A stretch of DNA of 64,000 bases from Shewanella woodyi ATCC 51908 (GCF_000019525.1 NC_010506.1:2046001-2110000); one strand, 5' to 3'. Positions 10,273 to 19,219 are shown, counted from the first letter of the stretch. The notes: generated by a model from the sequence alone, not told the origin. Numbers and translations are program-made.

Positions 10273-11734
10273 TCGATTCGGAAGGAACTTGTCATTGGTT
10301 TCAATCGCTTTGTTTGCTCTTATTTTGGGTGGCAAAGCGTCAGGGTTGTTAAAAGATGTTTTAATAACATATAGTTTTGGTGTGAGTAAAGAAACTGACG
10401 CCTTTTTCTTAGCTACGTACATTTCTACACTTATTTATATTGGGCTTTACTCTTCTATTTCAATTGTAATTATACCTAAGTGTAAAGATGTTTTGAATAG
10501 AAAATCGAGTGCAATCGAATTGTACTCGCTCTATTTAATGTATTTATCACTGTCTATTTTTATTTCTTTCGTTACATATTTTTTCTCGGATGAAATTGTG
10601 GCTTTAGTTGCTAATAACGAACACGTTATGCGTAAATCTGTTGACTATCTAAAACTAATGGCATTAACTTTTCCGTTGTCAACTGCCGTTGGTATCTTGA
10701 ATTCTTTACAGTTATGCAAAAACAAGCCTTTGTTAACTTATGTTACACCTGTAGTAAATAATTTTGCATTTTGTGTTACTATTTATTTAGTCGATAGTGG
10801 TGATTTTAACTTGTTACTATATGTGGCGATTGTTGGATGGTTTGTATTATTGCTTTTTAATTTTTTCGAACAAAAGGTTCGCTTTAGAAAAGTAATTAAT
10901 CGTTTTCTTTTAATTAGGAAAAAAAGCTTAAAACCAACGGCAATTGGTTTGGTTGTTCTGTTTGTTGTTGTAGAGCAGTTGACCAATTTTATACCAGTTT
11001 ACTTTGTTTCTATGGGAAGTGCAGGTGAGCTATCTGAGTTTACCTATGCTAACAAATTGAATCTTTTTATATTGTCAATCAGTTTGTTGTTAATAACTAG
11101 TCATGTACTGCCTAATTTATCTTCAAAAAAAAATTTGTTAGAAATAAGGATGGTTTTATATAAATCTTTTGATTATCTTTCTTATTTTCTGTTGCCATTA
11201 GTCATTGTCGCAGCGATTAATAGTAAGGAAATAGTAGAACTAATTTTTTTTCGCGGAAGCTTTTCTATTGAAAATGTTATTAATGTTACGAAAATATTCA
11301 CGTTGATGGTTTTAATATTGCCCGCATTTATATTTAAAGATATTCTAAATAGGGTGTATTTTGTAGTAAAGAAAGATACGGAGTGTCTTACTATTACTTT
11401 GGTTACAGCTATTGTTAGTCTTGTGGTTAATAGCTTTACATATCCTTTTTTTGGAGCCATTTCCGTAGTTTTTAATTTTGTTATTATAACTTACATTCAA
11501 GTTGTTGTGCTTTTCTTTTTCCTTTTTAAATTTAGACTTTGGTTTTCTTTGGCTACTTTTAAGGCTTTCATATTTCGAATTGTAAATATACTTTTTGTTT
11601 CTTACTGCTTGTCATATTTTGATTTTGGATTGGTTCTTTATTCAAGTCTGTTTTTGTTGTTTTATATATCAATTTCTTATCTTTTTAGGGATGAGTTATT
11701 ATTAAATTCGTTAAAAAAATTAAGGGTCGTTTAA
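10265..11734 (+). CDS. MurJ/MviN-like flippase acting as Wzx
   Basis: Inner-membrane MOP-superfamily flippase of 489 residues, predicted to move the undecaprenyl-linked repeat unit to the periplasm. The N-terminus (GKASGLLKDVLITYSFGVSKETDAFFLA) is MurJ-like rather than classical Wzx-like, and about 12-14 membrane spans follow. I place the start at ATG 10265 (MFNRFGRNLSLVS); an earlier in-frame start at 10199 would lie deep inside the polymerase gene. It overlaps the polymerase by 8 bases and its stop overlaps the next ATG, which implies tight coupling. A+T-rich like its neighbour. Confidence 0.85.
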   Translation: MFNRFGRNLSLVSIALFALILGGKASGLLKDVLITYSFGVSKETDAFFLATYISTLIYIGLYSSISIVIIPKCKDVLNRKSSAIELYSLYLMYLSLSIFISFVTYFFSDEIVALVANNEHVMRKSVDYLKLMALTFPLSTAVGILNSLQLCKNKPLLTYVTPVVNNFAFCVTIYLVDSGDFNLLLYVAIVGWFVLLLFNFFEQKVRFRKVINRFLLIRKKSLKPTAIGLVVLFVVVEQLTNFIPVYFVSMGSAGELSEFTYANKLNLFILSISLLLITSHVLPNLSSKKNLLEIRMVLYKSFDYLSYFLLPLVIVAAINSKEIVELIFFRGSFSIENVINVTKIFTLMVLILPAFIFKDILNRVYFVVKKDTECLTITLVTAIVSLVVNSFTYPFFGAISVVFNFVIITYIQVVVLFFFLFKFRLWFSLATFKAFIFRIVNILFVSYCLSYFDFGLVLYSSLFLLFYISISYLFRDELLLNSLKKLRVV

Positions 11735-12786
11735 TGTCAGGTAAAGATATTTTTAGAGGGAAAACACTATTGATAACAGGGGGGACAGGGTCGTTCGGAA
11801 ATGCTGTTTTACGCCGTTTTTTAAATACTGAGATTAGAGAGATCCGTATTTTTTCGCGTGATGAGAAAAAACAAGATGACATGCGAAAGCATTTTCAGTC
11901 AGATAAATTAAAGTTCTATATTGGTGATGTTCGTGACCTGCAAAGTATTTTAAGTGCTATGCGGGGGGTGGATTATGTCTATCACGCTGCGGCATTGAAG
12001 CAGGTACCGTCGTGTGAGTTCTATCCGTTAGAAGCCGTTAAAACTAACGTGTTGGGAACAGAAAACGTACTCGAAGCAGCAATCGCTAATAATGTTGAGC
12101 GTGTAGTGTGTCTGAGTACAGATAAAGCTGTTTACCCAATTAATGCTATGGGTATTTCAAAAGCGATGATGGAAAAAGTTATTGTTGCTAAAAGCCGTAA
12201 TCTAGAAGATAGCAATACCACAATTTGTTGTACTCGCTATGGTAACGTAATGGCATCACGTGGGTCAGTTATTCCATTGTTTATCCGCCAGATAGTTAAT
12301 AATGAGCCAATCACGATTACAGACCCTACAATGACTCGTTTTATGATGACCTTAGACGATGCCGTTGACTTGGTATTACATGCTTTCAAAAATGGCCAAA
12401 ATGGAGATATTTTTGTGCAAAAAGCGCCGGCAGCAACGATTGAGGTATTAGTAACTGCGTTACTCGAAATGCTTAAAAAACCAGAGCATGTTGTAAACGT
12501 GATTGGTACCCGCCACGGTGAAAAATTGTTTGAAGCTCTATGTAGTCGTGAAGAAATGTTTGTTGCACAAGAGCAAGGTGAATATTTTAGAGTGCCTGCA
12601 GATAATAGAGACTTAAACTACTCAAAGTTTTTTGAAGAAGGCGATTCAGACCTCTCTAAGGTAGAAGATTACAACTCGCACAATACTGAACGTTTAGACG
12701 TTGAAGGTATGAAGCAACTACTACGTAAGCTTGATTTTATGTGTGAAATTGAGTCTGGAAACATCATTGTTCCTGAAGGTGTTTAA
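11734..12786 (+). CDS. fnlA: UDP-GlcNAc 4,6-dehydratase/5-epimerase (FnlA/WbjB/CapE family)
   Basis: First enzyme of the UDP-L-FucNAc/UDP-L-QuiNAc routes: converts UDP-GlcNAc to UDP-2-acetamido-2,6-dideoxy-beta-L-arabino-4-hexulose. Visible motifs are the NAD-binding TGGTGSFGNAVLRRFL, HAAALKQVPSCEF, STDKAVYPINAMGISKAMMEK and CTRYGNVMASRGSVIPLF. It is a soluble 350-residue member without the N-terminal membrane part of WbpM. The next two genes give the reductase and 2-epimerase expected for the rest of the pathway, and all three are spaced within a few bases. Confidence 0.92.
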   Translation: MSGKDIFRGKTLLITGGTGSFGNAVLRRFLNTEIREIRIFSRDEKKQDDMRKHFQSDKLKFYIGDVRDLQSILSAMRGVDYVYHAAALKQVPSCEFYPLEAVKTNVLGTENVLEAAIANNVERVVCLSTDKAVYPINAMGISKAMMEKVIVAKSRNLEDSNTTICCTRYGNVMASRGSVIPLFIRQIVNNEPITITDPTMTRFMMTLDDAVDLVLHAFKNGQNGDIFVQKAPAATIEVLVTALLEMLKKPEHVVNVIGTRHGEKLFEALCSREEMFVAQEQGEYFRVPADNRDLNYSKFFEEGDSDLSKVEDYNSHNTERLDVEGMKQLLRKLDFMCEIESGNIIVPEGV

Positions 12787-12788
12787 GT

Positions 12789-13661
12789 ATGAGAATATTA
12801 GTTGTTGGTGCTACAGGCATGCTAGGTTACAGTCTGTTTAGTAACCTAAATGAGCATGCTCATTTGTCTGTATTTGGCACCGTGCGGAGTATTGTCGGGA
12901 AAGAGGCGTTTTTTAGCAACGTACAGCAGCAATTAGTCACGGGAGTTGATGCCTACGATATAGTCTCACTTCAGCATGCCATCGAAACGGTGGCGCCTGA
13001 TGTGGTCATTAACTGCGTTGGTTTAATTAAGCAGCATGGTATTTCTAAGCAACATATAGACGCTGTTAAAATTAATGCATTGCTTCCTCATGAACTCGCC
13101 AATATTTGTGATAGGTTTGACGCAAGACTGATTCACTTCTCAACTGACTGTGTTTTTACTGGTGATATAGGTTTTTATAGCGAAGAATCATTACCCGATG
13201 CACGTGATTTATACGGTAAATCTAAGTGTCTTGGTGAAGTTAACTATGGCAAGCATTTAACCTTAAGAACCTCAATTATTGGGCATGAGCTTACTTCTGC
13301 TGTAAGTTTAGTTGACTGGTTTTTATCGCAAGGCGAAAGTACAAGAGGTTTTTCTAAAGCCGTGTTCTCTGGCCTACCTACTTGTTATATAGCCAAGCTA
13401 TTAGCGGACTGTATTTTAATTAATCCAGAGATTGTAGGATTATTCCATCTGTCGGTCGACCCAATTGACAAACATACTTTATTAGAATTGATTGCAGAGC
13501 AATACCAAAAACAAATCACTATTACTGATTCGCAAGAGTTAGTGATAGACCGCTCACTAAATTCAGATAAATTTAGGCAATTAACTCAGTTCAGTCCACC
13601 GGAGTGGAGCGAACTTGTTGGGTATATGTATAAAGATTATGTAAGAAGGTATAAAGCATGA
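12789..13661 (+). CDS. NDP-4-keto-6-deoxyhexose reductase, RmlD-like (QnlA/WbvR type)
   Basis: SDR of 290 residues with VVGATGMLGYSLFSNL at the N-terminus, INCVGLIKQHG, the serine motif LIHFSTDCVFTGD and a YGKSK catalytic pair. In the L-FucNAc pathway the second enzyme (WbjC/CapF) is about 370 residues with a C-terminal cupin domain; that domain is absent here. A short RmlD-like reductase between FnlA and a 2-epimerase is what I recall for the UDP-L-QuiNAc pathway (WbvB-WbvR-WbvD or FnlA-QnlA-QnlB). I therefore infer the 4-reductase leading to L-QuiNAc. It overlaps the next gene by four bases. Confidence 0.85.
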   Translation: MRILVVGATGMLGYSLFSNLNEHAHLSVFGTVRSIVGKEAFFSNVQQQLVTGVDAYDIVSLQHAIETVAPDVVINCVGLIKQHGISKQHIDAVKINALLPHELANICDRFDARLIHFSTDCVFTGDIGFYSEESLPDARDLYGKSKCLGEVNYGKHLTLRTSIIGHELTSAVSLVDWFLSQGESTRGFSKAVFSGLPTCYIAKLLADCILINPEIVGLFHLSVDPIDKHTLLELIAEQYQKQITITDSQELVIDRSLNSDKFRQLTQFSPPEWSELVGYMYKDYVRRYKA

Positions 13662-14788
13662 AAAGGTTAAAAGTTGTAACTGTTGTAGGTACTCGTCCAG
13701 AAATTATTAGGTTGTCATGCACAATTGCAAAGTTAGATGAGTTTTGTGAACATGTACTAGTGCATACTGGGCAAAACTATGATTACGAACTAAATCAAAT
13801 ATTCTTCGAAGACCTAGGCATTCGTGCTCCTGACATATTTTTAGAATGTGCCGGCGCTACAGCTGCCGAAACCATGGCGCAAGTAATAAGTAAAGCAGAT
13901 GCCATGTTTGCCGATGTACAACCAGATGCCATTTTAATATTGGGCGATACTAACAGTGCAATGGCCGCGATTCCGGCAAAACGTAGAAAAATTCCAATTT
14001 TTCATATGGAAGCGGGCAACCGTTGCTTTGACATGCGAGTACCAGAAGAGATCAACCGTAAAATAGTGGATCATACTGCTGACGTCAACATGCCTTATAC
14101 CGATATTGCGCGTGAATACCTATTAGCCGAAGGCTTAAAGCCCGATCTAATTGTTAAAACCGGCAGTCCAATGGACGAAGTGCTTCATCGTTATTCAGAT
14201 AAAATTGCTAATGCCGAAATTTTAACTACGTTGGGTTTAACATCGGGTGAGTATTTTGTGGTAAGCGTGCATAGAGAAGAAAATGTAGACTCTGAAAAAA
14301 ATATTCATAGTTACGTGGACGCTTTAAATGTTATTGCCGAAAAATATCAGTACCCTATTATCGTATCGACACACCCTCGTACCAGAAAGAAAATTGACTT
14401 ACTTAAATTAGAGTTTCACCCCTTGGTTAAATTGTTAAAACCGCTGGGGTTTAGTGATTACGTAAAATTGCAAATGGACGCTAAAGTGGTATTAAGTGAT
14501 AGTGGAACGATAACTGAAGAGTCGTCAATCTTAAATTTTCCTGCGATTAATATTAGAGATGCACAAGAGCGCCCTGAAGGTTTTGAAGAGGGAGCTGTTA
14601 TGTTTACTGGTATGAATGTAGAGCGGATACTACAAGCCATCGAAATACTTAATAAGCAACCACGTGGTGAAGAACGACTAATTAAAAAAGTACAAAACTA
14701 CATAGCACCTAATGTATCAGATAAAGTGTTACGAACGATTATTAGTTATACTGATTATGTTGACCGGGTTGTTTGGAGAAAGCTTTAG
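13658..14788 (+). CDS. UDP-N-acetylhexosamine 2-epimerase (WbvD/QnlB/WbjD type)
   Basis: Non-hydrolysing UDP-GlcNAc 2-epimerase family protein of 376 residues. Visible family motifs are VVGTRPEIIRLS, HTGQNYDYELNQIFFEDLGI, LGDTNSAMAAIPAKRRKIPIFHMEAGNR, VSVHREENVD and SDSGTITEESSIL. In the FnlA pathway this enzyme inverts C-2 to give the final L-sugar nucleotide. It completes the three-gene UDP-L-QuiNAc (or less likely UDP-L-FucNAc) module and starts with an ATGA overlap with the reductase. Confidence 0.9.
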   Translation: MKRLKVVTVVGTRPEIIRLSCTIAKLDEFCEHVLVHTGQNYDYELNQIFFEDLGIRAPDIFLECAGATAAETMAQVISKADAMFADVQPDAILILGDTNSAMAAIPAKRRKIPIFHMEAGNRCFDMRVPEEINRKIVDHTADVNMPYTDIAREYLLAEGLKPDLIVKTGSPMDEVLHRYSDKIANAEILTTLGLTSGEYFVVSVHREENVDSEKNIHSYVDALNVIAEKYQYPIIVSTHPRTRKKIDLLKLEFHPLVKLLKPLGFSDYVKLQMDAKVVLSDSGTITEESSILNFPAINIRDAQERPEGFEEGAVMFTGMNVERILQAIEILNKQPRGEERLIKKVQNYIAPNVSDKVLRTIISYTDYVDRVVWRKL

Positions 14789-14849
14789 CTGAATTCTTTG
14801 TATGTTACCAATTTTTCTGTCTAATTAGTTTGGTTAAAGTGTATATTTA

Positions 14850-15989
14850 ATGAAAATTATAATAATTGGTGGTGTGGCTCAATCTTTGATCAACTTTAGG
14901 GGTGATTTGATCAAGTCTTTCTTGAATGCTAATTATGACGTTGTTTGTATTTCAGGAGAAACGGACCATAAATATGTGGAGCAGTTAGAGAAGCTTGGTT
15001 GTAAATTTATTCCGTGCAAATTAAAAAGAACTAGTTTAAACCCACTTGCTGACTTACTATTACTTTTTAATTTCATAATGATTTTTCGTCAAGAAAAACC
15101 AGATGTTATTTTAGCTTATACGATAAAGCCTGTTGTGTGGGGCGGGATAGCATCTAAATTATTTTCTCGAACAAAATTTTATGGGTTAATTACAGGTTTG
15201 GGGTTTTCTTTCCAAAAGGGAAGTCTGAAGCGTAATATCCTTTGTAGTCTAGTAAAAAGATTATATAAGTTTGCATTAAGTGGTGCATCTGGGGTCATAT
15301 TTCAGAACTCAGATAATCAGAATGTATTTATTAAAAATAGACTTATTAACAGGGAGGTTTCAACAGTAGTTCCTGGCTCAGGAGTTAATTTATCGCATTT
15401 TGCTCAAACTCCTTTACCTAAAGGGAAGATTACCTTTCTTATGATATCTAGATTGCTCGGCGAAAAAGGTGTTCGTGAGTATATAGAAGCTGCTAAACAA
15501 ATTCGTACTCGGTATCAAAATGTTTCTTTTCACTTAGTTGGACCCATTGATTCGTCGCCTGATGGGATTCCTCAAAATGAAGTTTTAGAGTGGCAAGAGT
15601 CCAGATATATTGAATACTTCGGTTCATCTTCTGATGTAAGACCTTTCATTGAGGCGTGTCATGTGTTTGTTTTACCCTCTTACCACGAAGGAATGCCTAG
15701 AACAGTGCTAGAAGCGATGAGTATGGCTCGCCCAATTTTGACTACCGAAGTGCCTGGTTGTAAAGATACTGTTACTCCTGGCGTAAATGGCTTTTTGGTT
15801 CAGCACGGGCGTGCTGACTTACTGGCTGAGAGGGTGGGGTGGTTTATAGATAACGAAGAGTCGCTTCAAGAAATGGGTCAAAAAAGTAGATGTATGGCTG
15901 AAGATATATTTGATGTTCGTAAAATTAATGCAAGTTTGTTTGATATTATGAGTCTCAAGAGGAACTTTAATGATAAAAAGACTATTTGA
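14850..15989 (+). CDS. Glycosyltransferase family 4
   Basis: GT-B transferase of 379 residues resembling PglA-like enzymes that add the second sugar to an undecaprenyl-diphosphate-linked 2,4-diamino sugar. Motifs are the N-terminal GGVAQSLINFRGDLIKSF, ISRLLGEKGVREYIEAA in the donor-binding half and the EX7E region SYHEGMPRTVLEAMSMARPIL. It lies immediately before the PglC-type initiating enzyme and overlaps its start by 20 bases. It probably transfers L-QuiNAc or GalNAcA to the PglC product; the exact linkage is inference. Confidence 0.88.
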   Translation: MKIIIIGGVAQSLINFRGDLIKSFLNANYDVVCISGETDHKYVEQLEKLGCKFIPCKLKRTSLNPLADLLLLFNFIMIFRQEKPDVILAYTIKPVVWGGIASKLFSRTKFYGLITGLGFSFQKGSLKRNILCSLVKRLYKFALSGASGVIFQNSDNQNVFIKNRLINREVSTVVPGSGVNLSHFAQTPLPKGKITFLMISRLLGEKGVREYIEAAKQIRTRYQNVSFHLVGPIDSSPDGIPQNEVLEWQESRYIEYFGSSSDVRPFIEACHVFVLPSYHEGMPRTVLEAMSMARPILTTEVPGCKDTVTPGVNGFLVQHGRADLLAERVGWFIDNEESLQEMGQKSRCMAEDIFDVRKINASLFDIMSLKRNFNDKKTI

Positions 15990-16569
15990 TATAATTGTTT
16001 CATTGTTAGTACTAAGCTTTTTGTTACCTGTTATAGCTGTTGTAGGTATCAAAGTTGCCATTGAGCTTGGCCGTCCTGTAATTTTTAAACAAAACAGACC
16101 TGGTCTTAAAGGGAAAATTTTCAAATTGTTTAAATTTAGAAGCATGAAAGATGCAGTTAATGAGGATGGAATACCTTTACCTGACTCTGAGAGGCTTTCA
16201 AGCTTTGGGGAAGCGCTAAGAGCTACGAGTCTAGATGAGTTGCCGAGTTTATTGAATGTAATTAAAGGCGATATGAGTTTAGTTGGTCCAAGACCGTTAC
16301 TCGTAGAGTATCTACCGCTGTACAATACAGAACAAGCAACACGCCATAATGTACGTCCCGGAATTACTGGTTGGGCACAAGTAAACGGACGAAATGCCAT
16401 TAGTTGGGAGCAGAAGTTTGAATACGATGTGTGGTATGTAGAAAATCAATCTTTTTGGTTAGACATAAAAATTCTATTGTTAACTATCAGAAAAGTCTTT
16501 GTAAGGGATGGTATTTCAGCGGATGGTGAAGCTACAATGACGGCATTTAAAGGCTCTGATAATGAATAG
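15970..16569 (+). CDS. pglC: PglC-type phosphoglycosyl transferase (initiating sugar-1-phosphate transferase)
   Basis: Small monotopic membrane PGT of 199 residues that transfers a sugar-1-phosphate to undecaprenyl phosphate. The re-entrant N-terminal helix (LFDIIVSLLVLSFLLP) is followed by KFRSM, the catalytic Asp-Glu pair D89-E90 in TSLDELPSLLNV, and GDMSLVGPRPLL and RPGITGWAQVNGRN. Its size matches Campylobacter PglC, which uses UDP-di-N-acetylbacillosamine, rather than the long WbaP/WcaJ type. The PglD-like gene, aminotransferase and ACP genes downstream argue that its donor is a UDP-2,4-diamino-2,4,6-trideoxyhexose, possibly with an unusual N-acyl group. Confidence 0.93.
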   Translation: MIKRLFDIIVSLLVLSFLLPVIAVVGIKVAIELGRPVIFKQNRPGLKGKIFKLFKFRSMKDAVNEDGIPLPDSERLSSFGEALRATSLDELPSLLNVIKGDMSLVGPRPLLVEYLPLYNTEQATRHNVRPGITGWAQVNGRNAISWEQKFEYDVWYVENQSFWLDIKILLLTIRKVFVRDGISADGEATMTAFKGSDNE

Positions 16570-17200
16570 TCCTAGTTTGTATATTGTCGGAGCTGGAGGG
16601 CTAGCTCGAGAATTGTACTCTTATTTGGCGACAAATAATTTTATCTACGAAGGGTATGAACTAAAGGGGTTCCTTGATGATAATCAGGAAGCACTGAATG
16701 GCTTTAATATGGTGCATAAAGTTTTAGGTCCATTAAAGCACCATAGAATAGAAGCAAATAGCTTATTGTTGATGGGGGTCGCTAGCTGTCAGTTAAAGCA
16801 AGACCTATTTAACTTTTATCGAGGTCTGGGGGCTTCATTTATAACTTTTAGCCACTCGTCATCCTTCGTAGGGCGAAATGTTACTATTGGCGAAGGTTCT
16901 ATATTAGGCCCAAATGCTGTTATAACTACAGATGTTCAAATTGGGCTTCTTTCTACTATTAATGTGAATACCTCTATAGGGCATGATGCATCTTTGGGTG
17001 ATTTCTGTACGCTTAGTGGTCATTGTGATGTCACTGGTGGCGTAGAGCTTGGTGATAGAGTTTTTCTTGGTTCGCATGCGTGCATTATTCCTAAAGTCGT
17101 TATCGAATCAGACTCTATAATCGGTGCTGGAAGTGTTGTAATTAAAAGAGTCGTGGCTGGCTCAACCATGTTTGGTAATCCTGCTAAAAAAATTAAATGA
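16562..17200 (+). CDS. pglD: PglD/NeuD-like N-acyltransferase (left-handed beta-helix)
   Basis: Sugar N-acyltransferase of 212 residues: an N-terminal Rossmann-like half (LYIVGAGGLARELYSYL) that binds the nucleotide sugar and a C-terminal hexapeptide helix. H141 in NTSIGHDASLGD aligns with the catalytic base of PglD. PglD itself acetylates the C4 amino group of UDP-4-amino-sugars with acetyl-CoA. The gene directly downstream encodes an acyl carrier protein, so this member may take its acyl group from ACP, as the related-fold LpxA and LpxD do. Overlaps pglC by eight bases. Family call is firm; the acyl donor is inferred. Confidence 0.88.
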   Translation: MNSPSLYIVGAGGLARELYSYLATNNFIYEGYELKGFLDDNQEALNGFNMVHKVLGPLKHHRIEANSLLLMGVASCQLKQDLFNFYRGLGASFITFSHSSSFVGRNVTIGEGSILGPNAVITTDVQIGLLSTINVNTSIGHDASLGDFCTLSGHCDVTGGVELGDRVFLGSHACIIPKVVIESDSIIGAGSVVIKRVVAGSTMFGNPAKKIK

Positions 17201-17207
17201 GGTAGAT

Positions 17208-17423
17208 ATGTCTAAAGAAAGTAAGTTACTGGAAATTATTGCTGAAATTTTGGAAGTAGAAGTTAACGAAGTTAACTTGGATACACAATTAGATGAAGAC
17301 TCTTGGGATTCTCTAGCTGTGGTCACATTTATCTCTGAAGTTGATTCTAATTTTGATGTTGTTGTTTCTCCCTCTTTAGTCGGTGGTGCGGAAACTGTTA
17401 AACAGTTAATTGACTTGGTTTAA
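17208..17423 (+). CDS. Acyl carrier protein
   Basis: Stand-alone ACP of 71 residues with the phosphopantetheine attachment site in EDSWDSLAVVTFISEVD (the serine of the second DS). It is acidic, helical and of normal size. The start is the ATG at 17208, preceded by GAGG that overlaps the pglD stop; a longer reading from 17172 would run through the pglD end in another frame. Located between an acyltransferase and two ketosynthases, it is expected to carry the growing short acyl chain of a specialised pathway rather than serve general fatty-acid synthesis. Confidence 0.93.
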   Translation: MSKESKLLEIIAEILEVEVNEVNLDTQLDEDSWDSLAVVTFISEVDSNFDVVVSPSLVGGAETVKQLIDLV

Positions 17424-17432
17424 TTATTTACC

Positions 17433-17454
17433 ACGCCCGTAAGGGCGTTTTGGT
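17433..17454 (+). terminator. Hairpin between the ACP and first KAS III genes (possible attenuator)
   Basis: ACGCCC, loop GTAA, GGGCGT followed by TTTTGG. The stem is GC-rich but the T-run is short, so it may be a partial terminator or an mRNA-stability element that makes ACP message more abundant than that of the ketosynthases. Confidence 0.5.
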
Positions 17455-17460
17455 TGTAGA

Positions 17461-18474
17461 ATGATTTCGATTAGTAATGTCAGCATAAAAGGTATAGCAA
17501 CTACGATTCCTTCATCTAAGGTCACTAATAGTGACTTGGGGGCTCTTTATGGAGAGAAAGAGATTACAAAGTTGATTTCTAGCGTTGGTGTGAATACTAG
17601 AAGGGTTGCTGATACCAATACTACTTCTGCGGATCTTTGTTATGACTCCGCAGTCAATTTAATTAATGAGCTTGAGTGGGAGCCTGAGTCAATAGGCGCT
17701 ATCATATTTGTAAGTCAGACTGGGGAATATCAGCTACCAGCAACGGCTTGTATTTTACAAAATAGACTCGGCTTACCTGTCAGTTCGATTGCTTATGATG
17801 TGAACCTTGGTTGTTCTGGGTATACCTATGGTTTATTTTTAGCGTCAAGTCTTGTTCAAACGGGTATTAAACGAGTTTTATTGTTAGTTGGTGACACTAT
17901 TAGCAAGTTGGTAAAGCCTGGAGATCGAAGTACGGAGCTATTATTTGGAGACGCAGGTACCGCAACAGGGCTAGAGTTTGAAACTGGTCCAGTTATACAT
18001 TTTGAGCTTGGAAGCGATGGAAGCGGCGCGGAGCATATCATTGCTCGAAATCCTCAACCTCAAGTTAACTCTATTCGTGGCTTAAACTGCGCATTTTTAG
18101 AGATGAATGGTGGAGAAGTATTTACTTTTACTCTTAAGCGGGTTCCATTATTAGTTAATGGATTTTTAGAGGCTTTAGAGTTAACAAGTAAAGATATTGA
18201 CTCATGTGTTTATCATCAAGCTAATCACTTTATGATTAAACATTTGTCAAAAAAGTCTAAATTTGAACCATCGCAAGTTCCAGTCAGTATTACCGAGTTT
18301 GGTAATACTAGTTGTGCCTCTATTCCGCTGACACTATGTACTCAAAATCTTATTTCAAGAAATCGAATGCTGTTGGTTGGTTTTGGTGTCGGTCTTTCTT
18401 GGGGAGCTGTTATGGTAGATTTAAGTACAACTAAGCTTTTACCTGTAAGTGAGATAAAAATCAATGAGCAATGA
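17461..18474 (+). CDS. 3-oxoacyl-ACP synthase III (KAS III/FabH-like), first copy
   Basis: Thiolase-fold condensing enzyme of 337 residues. The complete KAS III triad is visible: C118 in NLGCSGYTYGL, H252 in VYHQANHF and N282 in FGNTSCASIPL. KAS III enzymes normally condense acetyl-CoA or another acyl-CoA with malonyl-ACP. It overlaps the ketoreductase gene by 11 bases and lies in the sugar operon with its own ACP, so it likely starts or extends a short chain for sugar N-acylation. It is a distinct paralogue of the second copy at 19229. No strong ribosome-binding site is visible. Confidence 0.92.
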   Translation: MISISNVSIKGIATTIPSSKVTNSDLGALYGEKEITKLISSVGVNTRRVADTNTTSADLCYDSAVNLINELEWEPESIGAIIFVSQTGEYQLPATACILQNRLGLPVSSIAYDVNLGCSGYTYGLFLASSLVQTGIKRVLLLVGDTISKLVKPGDRSTELLFGDAGTATGLEFETGPVIHFELGSDGSGAEHIIARNPQPQVNSIRGLNCAFLEMNGGEVFTFTLKRVPLLVNGFLEALELTSKDIDSCVYHQANHFMIKHLSKKSKFEPSQVPVSITEFGNTSCASIPLTLCTQNLISRNRMLLVGFGVGLSWGAVMVDLSTTKLLPVSEIKINEQ

Positions 18475-19219
18475 GTTAGCTGGAAAAACCATTTTGGTCA
18501 CAGGCGCATCTTCTGGATTAGGAAAGGCTATTGCTATTTATTTTAGTACAGTCGGAGCTAGGGTTGTATTAACCGGTCGAAATGAAGAGCGTTTACACGA
18601 AACGCTAAAGGACATGAGTGGTTCTAACCACCTTTATTTTATAGCTGATCTGGCAAAAGTAGAGTCAACTCAAGCAATGATGGATACTGTTTTTGCTAAT
18701 GTTGGGGCTCTTGATAGTGTTATTCATTGTGCTGGAATTCAAAAGACCCTGCCACTACAAGCTTTGAAAGAACATCACTTCGATGATATTTTTAATACAA
18801 ATGTGAAAAGTGCCCAGTTTATCGCTAAGTTTTTGCGTAAAAAAGGCAGGTACAACTCACAAGGTACAAGCTTAGTTTTACTCAGTTCAGTTGCTGCGGT
18901 GTGCGGCGAGCCTGCAATTTCTAGTTATTCAGCCTCCAAGGCTGCATTATTGGGGTTATCCAAGTCTTTAGCTATAGAGCTAGCACGTCAAAATATTCGA
19001 GTTAATTGTATAGCACCCGGTCATGTTGGGACTGAAATGGCGATAGAGTTTAGTAAACAGCTTACAGCTGAGCAACGTGAAAACATTCTGCTTAAGCATC
19101 CACTTGGCCTTGGTAAACCTGAATATATCGCTCAAGCTGCAGAGTTTTTAGCAAGTGATAAGTCATGTTGGATCACCGGGACAACTATTTTTGTTGATGG
19201 TGGATATAGTGCTCACTAA
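18464..19219 (+). CDS. SDR-family 3-oxoacyl-ACP reductase-like (FabG-like)
   Basis: Classical SDR of 251 residues with the cofactor motif TGASSGLGKAI, the NNAG-equivalent HCAGIQKT, catalytic Ser in LLSSVAAV, and YSASK as the Tyr-Lys pair. The end CWITGTTIFVDGGYS is typical of FabG-like reductases. Placed between two ketosynthases, it is expected to reduce the 3-keto group of the ACP-bound chain to a 3-hydroxyl. No dehydratase or enoyl reductase follows, so hydroxyls should be kept. A sugar oxidoreductase role is the main alternative. Confidence 0.9.
   Translation: MSNELAGKTILVTGASSGLGKAIAIYFSTVGARVVLTGRNEERLHETLKDMSGSNHLYFIADLAKVESTQAMMDTVFANVGALDSVIHCAGIQKTLPLQALKEHHFDDIFNTNVKSAQFIAKFLRKKGRYNSQGTSLVLLSSVAAVCGEPAISSYSASKAALLGLSKSLAIELARQNIRVNCIAPGHVGTEMAIEFSKQLTAEQRENILLKHPLGLGKPEYIAQAAEFLASDKSCWITGTTIFVDGGYSAH

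Noticed and set aside
15819..16400. 193-codon minus-strand open frame over the GT4/pglC junction
   Set aside because: It is the complement of two well-supported glycosyl-transfer genes and shows no domain; also no ribosome-binding site.
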